Source of the DNA: an uncultured Clostridia bacterium
Lineage (GTDB): Bacteria > Bacillota > Clostridia > Peptostreptococcales > Anaerovoracaceae
DNA: 5,585 bases
Direction of reading: 5' to 3'
Assembly (NCBI GenBank): GCA_934277655.1
Contig: CAKQVC010000153.1
Span: forward strand, 1 to 5,585
Below, piece by piece: positions 1 through 4,890 of the stretch. The first letter of the stretch is position 1. Each line of letters begins with the position of its first letter. Made by a program: the position numbers and the translations under genes. A model generated the notes under the pieces. It made no database searches. It worked only from the letters and a program-made list of their open reading frames with translations, and was not told the DNA's origin.

Positions 1-522
1 GACAAGTGCCGGTCTGAATACCCCACAGACAAAAGCGCCCAGCAATCCTTCAACCGCAATGATTCTGTCTAGCTTTACCTTATAAACCAAGGCCAATTCT
101 TGGATCCGCATAGTTTCTTCTTCCTGTAAAACCTTACCGCGTCGAAGAATAAGACGCAATCGTACATAGGAATCTATATATTTTATGAGGAAAAACAGCA
201 CGCCTGAAATATAGCCAGCAAAAATCCATTCTTCTGGTGTCTGTGGCAGCCCGCTTAAAACCGGAAATGGAAAATAAACATGAATAAATTGGAAGTTTCC
301 AAACCACGCTTTCAGGATCTCAACAGGAACCTGCCAGTGAAAAAGGACATAGCTTCCCCGATAGCCTGCCGGAAAAAGCAAAGATATTCCCAGCACGCTC
401 CATACAAAGAACTGCCATTTGGGCGGCAGTTTATCCCGAAGCAGTGTTTTTAACAAAAGCAAAAGCACCGCAATACCGGAGGCCGTCAGTGTCTGCAGTA
501 AAAAAGCCCACAGGTTAAACAT
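1..522 (-). CDS. BlaR1-like M56 family membrane metallopeptidase, N-terminal part (cut by left edge)
   Basis: The frame is open from an ATG at 522 to the left edge, giving 174 residues that start MFNLWAFLLQTLTASG. Hydrophobic segments lie at about residues 5-25, 37-52 and 101-117, with basic stretches between them (for example RLRLILRRGK at 121-130). The segment AFVCGVFRPALV (163-174) matches the conserved region that in M56/BlaR1 proteins comes shortly before the zinc-binding HExxH helix. That helix and any sensor domain lie beyond the edge, so catalytic competence cannot be judged. A GGAGG at 531-535 sits 8 bases before the start, inside the end of the repressor gene, and only 3 bases separate the two genes. 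In known systems the M56 protein senses a signal, often a beta-lactam, and triggers cleavage of the BlaI-type repressor. The ligand here is unknown. Family assignment is firm; sensing of beta-lactams is only inferred. Confidence 0.88.
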   Translation of the reverse strand, partial: MFNLWAFLLQTLTASGIAVLLLLLKTLLRDKLPPKWQFFVWSVLGISLLFPAGYRGSYVLFHWQVPVEILKAWFGNFQFIHVYFPFPVLSGLPQTPEEWIFAGYISGVLFFLIKYIDSYVRLRLILRRGKVLQEEETMRIQELALVYKVKLDRIIAVEGLLGAFVCGVFRPALV

Positions 523-525
523 ACG

Positions 526-880
526 TCATACCTCCATTTCATCCAGCAACCGGCGCAGACGCTCTCTTTCTTCGGACGTGATCATCTCTTCTTTCAGGAA
601 CGCAGTGATCAGGTCGCCGGTCGAACCACTGTATACACGTTTCACGAAGCTTTTCCCTGCGGCAGCTTTCCTGATCGGGTACAGCACGATAAATGTGCGG
701 CGTACTGCTTTTATCGATCGCAACCAGCCCTTTTGTTTCCATGCGGGTCAGATACGTAAGTACCGTATTACGGCTCCAGTTCGTCTCCGGATGTAGCAGA
801 TTTACCAGCGTTCCAAGCTCTGCACCGTCTGTCTGCCAAAGTGCCTGAAGCACTGTCCACTCTCTTTCTGAAAACTTCAT
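526..880 (-). pseudogene. BlaI/MecI/CopY-type repressor gene with a frameshift
   Basis: The first frame starts at ATG 880 after AGGAGG (888-893) and encodes a typical BlaI winged helix: FSEREWTVLQALW near the N terminus, then WSRNTVLTYLTRMETKG (35-51) with the recognition helix, then the wing up to HIYRAVPDQESCRRE (62-76). After that it continues out of frame to a stop at 539. The family's C-terminal dimerisation half is in the next frame: SFVKRVYSGSTGDL, then LITAFLKEEMITSEE and RERLRRLLDEMEV, ending at 526. The switch falls at the homopolymer pair TTTTCCC (651-657). Dropping one base there gives a continuous protein of about 117 residues, the usual family length. The unspliced 113-residue product would keep DNA-binding helices but lose the dimer and cleavage region. 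It could be a true mutation, a sequencing error or, less likely, frameshifting. The gene is followed by its M56 partner and preceded by matching operators. Confidence 0.85.
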
Positions 881-891
881 TTTTCTTCCTC

Positions 892-903
892 CTACAGTTG
901 TAG
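892..903. promoter_or_regulatory. BlaI-type operator, proximal copy
   Basis: CTACAGTTGTAG has the same CTACA-NN-TGTAG half-sites as the distal operator but a non-palindromic centre. It lies downstream of the predicted transcription start and touches the AGGAGG ribosome binding site (888-893) of the repressor gene. Binding here would act as a roadblock. Two operators around a promoter fit the autoregulation known for bla and mec systems. Confidence 0.75.
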
Positions 904-920
904 TATTCTCTTTTTCTTAT

Positions 921-938
921 ATACTACAGCTGTAGTAT
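921..938. promoter_or_regulatory. BlaI-type operator, distal copy (perfect palindrome)
   Basis: ATACTACAGCTGTAGTAT is a perfect 18-bp palindrome containing the TACA-NN-TGTA core known for BlaI/MecI repressors. It covers the -10 and part of the spacer of the operon promoter. Its centre is 32 bp, about three helical turns, from the centre of the second operator, so two dimers could bind on the same DNA face. Confidence 0.8.
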
Positions 939-949
939 CATTTTGTCAA
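921..949 (-). promoter_or_regulatory. Promoter of the BlaI-type repressor/M56 operon
   Basis: On the minus strand TTGACA (949-944, perfect -35) is followed after 17 bases by TAGTAT (926-921, 4 of 6 match to the -10). Transcription would begin near 914, about 33 bases before the repressor ATG at 880. The -10 and part of the spacer lie inside the palindromic operator 921-938, so repressor binding would block RNA polymerase directly. Confidence 0.75.
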
Positions 950-967
950 GTTTTTTAGAAAAATAGT

Positions 968-1017
968 AAAAAAAACAGTGGAACCTGGACAATCTTTGTC
1001 TCTTGCATCACTGTTTT
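968..1017 (-). terminator. Possible terminator after the M50 protease gene
   Basis: AAAACAGTG (972-980) pairs with CACTGTTTT (1009-1017), enclosing a smaller GACAA/TTGTC stem (988-1000). Read on the minus strand, the hairpin runs into eight T's (975-968). It lies 126 bases after the M50 stop codon and just before the repressor promoter, a sensible place to stop transcription. The loop is long and the stem A/T-rich, so strength is uncertain. Confidence 0.45.
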
Positions 1018-1029
1018 CTCCTTCTATGT

Positions 1030-1074
1030 GTATTCTTTGTGTAGCGCATTCTATCTGTATTCTGTTCGTATTCT
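1030..1074. repeat. Four GTATTCT-type direct repeats spaced 16, 11 and 11 bp
   Basis: GTATTCT occurs at 1030-1036, 1057-1063 and 1068-1074, with GCATTCT at 1046-1052. Start-to-start distances are 16, 11 and 11 bp. The array lies in the 280-bp gap between the M50 gene and the repressor gene, about 80-130 bp upstream of the repressor promoter. Spacing near one helical turn is typical of tandem response-regulator sites, but the motif is short and A/T-rich, so chance cannot be excluded. The rest of 1018-1142 shows no gene or other clear element. Confidence 0.3.
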
Positions 1075-1142
1075 TCTCAGACGCTATAGGCTCTGTGCGT
1101 ATGCATCTTACAGAACAGGAGCGGCGGTTTTCCTGCTATATA

Positions 1143-1862
1143 TTACAGCAACAGGTTCAGCAGAATGTTAGTAACCGGTCCGATGATCTTCGATGGAATG
1201 TTAAAGATGATCAGAAGCAGCAGGATTGGTTGTCCATACTGGTAGATCTTCCAGTACCATTCATATCTTTCCAGACGGAAAATCTGAGTAATAACTCCAA
1301 ATCCATCCAGTGGAGGCACCGGGATCAGGTTAAATACCATCAATACCAGATTGATGTATACAACATATAAAAGTATCTGCATCAAAACCTGACCGGCTCC
1401 CTGATAAAACGCATAGCTCATATGGCTTTCTGCCAGTCTGAAGATCAACGCAAATATAACCGCCGTAATAAGGTTTGCTGTCACGCCTGCCAGAGAAACC
1501 AGCAGTTCCCCGCTCCTGCGGTTTTTATAATGTCGAGGGTCGATCTCTACCGGAATCCCCCATCCAAAACCAATAAACAGTAATGCGATAAACCCGACCG
1601 GATCAATATGTGCTAACGGATTCAGCGTTACCCTTCCCTGCAGCTTCGGTGTTGGATCTCCCAACTTGTAAGAAATCCAGGCATGTGCGGCTTCGTGGAA
1701 AGAAAGTCCGATGATGATTCCTGGCAGAATCAGCAGCTTGGTATAAAACCACTGTCCAACGGACATGTTGTTTTCCATAATGGATTCTGCCAGCATGATA
1801 AACAGTAAAACTAAAATAACCGGATTGATATTTCTAAAAAAGTTCGAGATTTTCTCTCTCAT
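1143..1862 (-). CDS. M50 family (site-2-protease-like) membrane zinc metallopeptidase
   Basis: This is a 239-residue, strongly hydrophobic protein with about six membrane segments (roughly 14-28, 43-58, 89-103, 122-143, 160-180 and 212-222). The zinc motif HEAAH is at 56-60 in a transmembrane helix. LAGVTANL (124-131) fits the conserved glycine/asparagine segment, and NLIPVPPLDG (178-187) supplies the third zinc ligand, Asp186, so the active site looks complete. There is no PDZ domain, and the length matches the compact YwhC-type group of Firmicutes, whose substrates are mostly unknown. I chose ATG at 1862 rather than the TTG two codons upstream because AAGGA (1876-1872) lies 9 bases from the ATG but only 3 from the TTG. 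It is a single gene with its own promoter (near 1896-1925) and is not obviously tied to the neighbouring M56/BlaI system. Intramembrane proteolysis is inferred from the family. Confidence 0.9.
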   Translation of the reverse strand: MREKISNFFRNINPVILVLLFIMLAESIMENNMSVGQWFYTKLLILPGIIIGLSFHEAAHAWISYKLGDPTPKLQGRVTLNPLAHIDPVGFIALLFIGFGWGIPVEIDPRHYKNRRSGELLVSLAGVTANLITAVIFALIFRLAESHMSYAFYQGAGQVLMQILLYVVYINLVLMVFNLIPVPPLDGFGVITQIFRLERYEWYWKIYQYGQPILLLLIIFNIPSKIIGPVTNILLNLLL

Positions 1863-1895
1863 TGTCAAAATTCCTTTCTACATAGGTATTCAGTT

Positions 1896-1925
1896 ATTAT
1901 ACCATATTTTTCACATATTGAACAA
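1896..1925 (-). promoter_or_regulatory. Extended -10 promoter of the M50 protease gene
   Basis: A perfect TATAAT (1901-1896) is preceded by TGG, giving the extended -10 form TGnTATAAT. The -35 is weak (TTGTTC at 1925-1920, spacer 18), which an extended -10 can compensate. Transcription would start near 1889, about 27 bases before the ATG at 1862. A CCGAAAATAT box (1927-1936), shared with the palindrome near the LysM gene, lies directly upstream of the -35. Confidence 0.6.
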
Positions 1926-1943
1926 CCCGAAAATATGCACATT

Positions 1944-1971
1944 TTTACCTTTTACAAAATATATATATACT
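1944..1971 (+). promoter_or_regulatory. Candidate promoter of the LysM gene
   Basis: TTTACC (1944-1949), 16 bases, then TATACT (1966-1971, 5 of 6 match to TATAAT). The start would be near 1978, leaving a leader of about 95 bases that carries the inverted repeat at 2012-2048. The region is an alternating AT run, so the exact hexamers are uncertain. TATGAGAT is repeated in tandem at 1971-1986, next to the -10. Confidence 0.4.
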
Positions 1972-2011
1972 ATGAGATTATGAGATTGGGGCTACAAGAC
2001 GCTGTTGTCAG

Positions 2012-2048
2012 TATTCCGAAAATATCTCACAGCGATATTTTCGGAATA
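2012..2048. repeat. Perfect 15-bp inverted repeat upstream of the LysM gene
   Basis: TATTCCGAAAATATC (2012-2026) is repeated exactly in inverse at 2034-2048, with a 7-base spacer TCACAGC. It lies between the likely promoter and the ribosome binding site of the LysM gene. There is no T-run after it, so it is not an ordinary terminator. It could be an operator, or an RNA hairpin shaping the leader. The inner decamer CCGAAAATAT also occurs at 1927-1936 beside the divergent M50 promoter, which favours a protein-binding role. Confidence 0.6.
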
Positions 2049-2073
2049 ATAACAAAAGGAAGGTGAATCCGTC

Positions 2074-2421
2074 ATGAATACTTGTCTCTACTGTATTGAT
2101 GTCTATACAGTAAACGAGGGTGATACGCTTTATTCGATCGCAGAAAAATATGATCTGCCGGTCAGTCTTCTTATGAAGGTAAACGAAATTGACAATCCCT
2201 ATAACCTCCAGATCGGAACCAGGCTCTGCATTCCAGGAACAGAAGATCAACTGCCGTCCGCGCCGGAACCCTGCGAGAAAAAACATACTGTCAAAGCAGG
2301 AGATACTCTTTACTTAATTGCTAAGATGCACAACATAACGCTGGATGCCTTAATGCGTGCCAACCCGGATATCGATCCGTATAATCTGCTGGTAGGAACT
2401 GAACTCTGTATTCCGGTATAA
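2074..2421 (+). CDS. Small protein of two LysM domains
   Basis: The 115-residue product consists almost only of two LysM repeats, residues 10-54 (starting VYTVNEGDTLYSIAEKY) and 70-114 (starting KHTVKAGDTLYLIAKMH). Each ends in an LCIP motif, and a short proline-rich linker joins them. LysM domains bind N-acetylglucosamine polymers such as peptidoglycan. There is no signal peptide, membrane segment or catalytic domain. Five cysteines (4, 7, 52, 67, 112) are notable, two of them in the matching LCIP positions. Signal-less cysteine-containing LysM proteins are known in Firmicute spore coats, where the protein is made in the mother cell; that role is an inference here. The start at 2074 is supported by AAGGAAGGTG (2056-2065), 8 bases upstream. 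It is the only plus-strand gene, monocistronic, between the inverted repeat and a bidirectional terminator. Confidence 0.92.
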   Translation: MNTCLYCIDVYTVNEGDTLYSIAEKYDLPVSLLMKVNEIDNPYNLQIGTRLCIPGTEDQLPSAPEPCEKKHTVKAGDTLYLIAKMHNITLDALMRANPDIDPYNLLVGTELCIPV

Positions 2422-2535
2422 CTGGTATACAACGATGTATGATAAACCAATGAACATCGGGATCCTCCGGATCAAGAACTTCGGCAAAATAGTTCCGGTA
2501 TAGCAACATAGCAGAAAAATCAATCAAAAATTAAC

Positions 2536-2590
2536 AAAAATCGACTGTTTTCTTTTTTATTTCAGATATGCAGTCGATTTTTATTTTTTA
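2536..2590. terminator. Bidirectional rho-independent terminator
   Basis: AAAAATCGACTG (2536-2547) pairs with CAGTCGATTTTT (2571-2582), a 12-bp stem with a 23-base loop. T-rich tracts follow on both strands (TTTTTATTTTTT on plus; TTTTTGTTAATTTTTG on minus). It lies 114 bases after the plus-strand LysM stop and about 100 bases after the minus-strand operon's last stop (2687), so it can end both converging transcripts. The rest of 2422-2686 holds no convincing gene. Confidence 0.75.
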
Positions 2591-2686
2591 TAAATTTTTC
2601 TTTCCGGTATCGCAGATACGCTCTCTGATTTTTCTCCCAGATCCAGCAACTGCACAGTCGGAAGTCTGCCGTATGCTTCTAACTGC

Positions 2687-3457
2687 CTAATAATAGAATC
2701 CAGTGTCAGGATTGCTGTATTCTGCCACCCGTACATCGTAGGCTTTTATGGCAGCCTCTTCAAATGCCAGTTCCGGATGTTTCACACCCATCTGCGAAAG
2801 AACCCATTTTGCAAATGGTGGATTCAGCACCAGAATCGGTCCAATAATGTAAGTCGCAATGAAATTATTTTTGCGGATTCCTTCTCCGGTTATGTCAGGA
2901 TTCAGTCCCGGTCCACGCTTTGACTCAAATACGGATGTAAACGTCTGGTTTTCTCCGTTGATGTAAGAATGGGTAAACTGGCTCTTGTAACCCACGATCG
3001 TCATTTCCTGCATTTTTACCGCATCTTCTGACGCACTGCCCTCACTGCTTCCATCCCTAAAGCTGCCAAGATACAAGGAATTAAAACGATGCATCATGTC
3101 CCGTTTGGCCGTTGTCGGAAAAAGCCCCAGACATTCTGACTGTGTTCCGTTTTTATCCTCAATCCTCTCTCCAAACACTTCCAATGCGTTTCCGGTAATC
3201 AGAAAGAAGGTACCATCTTCGATGCAGGCTTTCAGTGCCTCTTTATATTTATTCAGTTCTTCAATGACCAGAAGCTGTGCACTTTCTGTCATGGTTCCCA
3301 TATAGACAAGATCCGGTTTTTCTGAAACAAACAGAGGCTCTTCCGAAAGATGGGTTTCTACAACTTCGATCTCCGGGCAGGATCGTTTCAGATAACTGAT
3401 ATTTTCAAGGTCGCCATACAGATTGGCAATCTCCGGATATAAAACTTCGATCTTCAT
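2687..3457 (-). CDS. GatD-like class I amidotransferase-fold protein lacking the catalytic Cys and His
   Basis: The 256-residue protein resembles GatD, the glutaminase partner of MurT. Matching parts are the N-terminal NLYGDLENISYLK (12-24), an IEELNKYKEALKACIEDG helix (65-82), the nucleophile-elbow region FFLITGNALEVFG (84-96), CLGLFP (109-114) and TYIIGPILVLNP (202-213). By ungapped alignment with S. aureus GatD as I recall it, catalytic Cys94 of ICGGYQ falls on Gly89 (the neighbour is Thr88), and His189 of YLHGP falls on Ile205. The GFENHGGRT substrate segment is replaced by GYKSQFTHSY. No nearby Cys can substitute by position. Glutamine hydrolysis is therefore unlikely; a structural or binding role for the MurT-like partner is more plausible. 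Residues 134-150 look like a low-complexity insertion. The ATG follows the upstream stop by one base, with AAGGAGGGG 9 bases before it, so translation is probably coupled. The fold family is secure; function is open. Confidence 0.85.
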   Translation of the reverse strand: MKIEVLYPEIANLYGDLENISYLKRSCPEIEVVETHLSEEPLFVSEKPDLVYMGTMTESAQLLVIEELNKYKEALKACIEDGTFFLITGNALEVFGERIEDKNGTQSECLGLFPTTAKRDMMHRFNSLYLGSFRDGSSEGSASEDAVKMQEMTIVGYKSQFTHSYINGENQTFTSVFESKRGPGLNPDITGEGIRKNNFIATYIIGPILVLNPPFAKWVLSQMGVKHPELAFEEAAIKAYDVRVAEYSNPDTGFYY

Positions 3458-3458
3458 C

Positions 3459-4850
3459 CTATCTTTCCCCTCCTTCTCCGTTGTTTTTTTCCATCAGCAT
3501 AGTCTTTACCATATCGCCGACTTTTTTTCCAAGTACAATAGAATCCGTTCCGTAGAGAACATAGATATTGTCATTTTCAAAAAGCTTCAGTTGCGATGGT
3601 GCATCCGTTTCTTTCTCTGCAAAGGAAAGCTTTTCCTCCGGCACACCTGCCAGAAGCAGACGGAGTTTGTGGTCATACCTTCTCGGTCCACAGAGGATAA
3701 TATTCTTTATATTATCGTGATTGAGAAATTCAAAATCACAGTCGTACAGCCAGCAGGTATTTTCAGACCAATGCTTCATATCCCCCTGACAACTGTTCAT
3801 CAGTATGATTTCTTTATCGCCCGGCAGTCCGCCGATATAGTCAAACACCCTTGTCGTTGCGAACGCATTCTTTTCTTTTGCCAATAAGCGGAACAAGGTT
3901 CGGGATCCGAATCTTTCCTCGTCAAAACGTGTTCCCACAATGTTCAGCTTGCTGAAGAACCCTTCAATCTGCTCATGGCTGTATCCCATTTCACGCAGCA
4001 GTGCTACTGCTGATACTACATTGTAGATATTAAAGACGCTTTCATTCAGCAGTCTGTAATGTCCGATGCCATTCTTATCCTTGACCGTAATGGTCATGTT
4101 CTCTGTGTCCACATCCATGCCTTCATAGTCATAATCCGGAGCTTTAAATCCGCAATGCGGACAATATGCCTTGCCAATATGATTGTATCTCACATATTCG
4201 TATGCCAGCCTGCTGTGACATTCCGGACAAATCTGCAGATCGTTGATCAGATTGATACATTTGTCAATATCTGTATCCATCCGGTCAATCCCAAAATAAA
4301 CACGGCTGTTTTCAGGTGCAATTCTGCAGGAAATCAGATCATCCGCATTCAGGATCAGTCTGGTTTCTTTCGGGATATAACGGGTCAGAATGTCTGCAAT
4401 GTATTCCGGATGTCCATTTCGCATGATGGAGTCACGGGAAAGGTTTGTGACCAGCATATAGTCCGGTTTCATGTATGGATAGACCCGCAGTGCGGAACGT
4501 TCATCCACCTCAAAAAGCCCGATTTTATACTTACACTTTCCGAACAGATTTGCTCCATAAATCAGGGACGATGCAATGCCTGAATTGATATTGGATCCCA
4601 TCTTGTTATTCAGAACCTGATTGCCGTCCATCGTCAACATATCCAGTACCATGTTGGATACGGTTGTTTTACCGTTTGTTCCGGTTACGGCAATGATTTT
4701 TTTTGGCTTATCCGCATATTTCAGAAACTGCGGGCAGATTTTCAGTGCCAGCACTCCGGGAAAATTCGTTCCGTTATGTCTCGTGATCTTCAATGCGACA
4801 ATCGACAGTTTCGCTGCCCATAAAGCAATAAAATATCTAAGTTTACCCAT
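3459..4850 (-). CDS. MurT-like Mur ligase (Mur ligase middle domain, zinc ribbon and DUF1727)
   Basis: This 463-residue protein aligns end to end with MurT. It has an N-terminal helix and GTNFPG (27-32), the ATP-binding TGTNGKTT (56-63), FEVDE (113-117), NADD (168-171), a zinc ribbon with Cys208, Cys211, Cys230 and Cys233 inserted in the middle domain, NIYNVVSAVALLREMG (274-289), and a C-terminal DUF1727-like domain with CWLYDCDFEFL (366-376). ATP use and zinc binding look intact. Three signatures differ from canonical MurT: NFFRDQMDRFGE becomes NLSRDSIMRNGH (136-147), LAKNP becomes LAKEK (323-327), and Asp349 before T/V-S-W becomes Asn364, with four extra residues between the conserved N and W. 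In S. aureus, Asp349 completes the GatD glutaminase triad. The ribosome binding site is unclear: AGAGGA is only one base from the ATG, and GGAG (4866-4863) is 12. N-terminal similarity still supports this start. It may ligate an amine other than glutamine-derived ammonia. Confidence 0.9.
   Translation of the reverse strand: MGKLRYFIALWAAKLSIVALKITRHNGTNFPGVLALKICPQFLKYADKPKKIIAVTGTNGKTTVSNMVLDMLTMDGNQVLNNKMGSNINSGIASSLIYGANLFGKCKYKIGLFEVDERSALRVYPYMKPDYMLVTNLSRDSIMRNGHPEYIADILTRYIPKETRLILNADDLISCRIAPENSRVYFGIDRMDTDIDKCINLINDLQICPECHSRLAYEYVRYNHIGKAYCPHCGFKAPDYDYEGMDVDTENMTITVKDKNGIGHYRLLNESVFNIYNVVSAVALLREMGYSHEQIEGFFSKLNIVGTRFDEERFGSRTLFRLLAKEKNAFATTRVFDYIGGLPGDKEIILMNSCQGDMKHWSENTCWLYDCDFEFLNHDNIKNIILCGPRRYDHKLRLLLAGVPEEKLSFAEKETDAPSQLKLFENDNIYVLYGTDSIVLGKKVGDMVKTMLMEKNNGEGGER
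3467..3475 (-). promoter_or_regulatory. Ribosome binding site of the GatD-like gene, inside the MurT-like gene
   Basis: AAGGAGGGG lies within the last codons of the MurT-like gene, 9 bases before the GatD-like ATG. The MurT-like stop TAG (3461-3459) and that ATG (3457) are one base apart. This arrangement implies coupled translation and balanced amounts of the two proteins, as expected of subunits of one complex. Confidence 0.75.
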
Positions 4851-4890
4851 TTCCTCTATTCATCTCCGATTGTTATTATATTCATTATTT

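Noticed and set aside
978..1370. Plus-strand open frame of 130 codons
   Set aside because: It lies largely opposite the well-supported M50 gene, has no good ribosome binding site and resembles no family.
2461..2473. GATCC-TCC-GGATC inverted repeat as a terminator for the LysM gene
   Set aside because: Five-bp stem with a 3-base loop and no T-run; the hairpin at 2536-2582 is a much better terminator.
2411..2503. TTCCGGTATA repeated at 2411-2420 and 2493-2502, each with an in-frame stop, suggesting a broken third LysM end
   Set aside because: Only ten bases match; the 22-codon frame between them has no ribosome binding site and no other LysM similarity.
4875..4880. TATAAT on the minus strand before the MurT-like gene, as an internal promoter
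   Set aside because: No acceptable -35 is found at 16-18 bases and the stretch is AT-rich, so it may be chance; operon readthrough is the simpler view.
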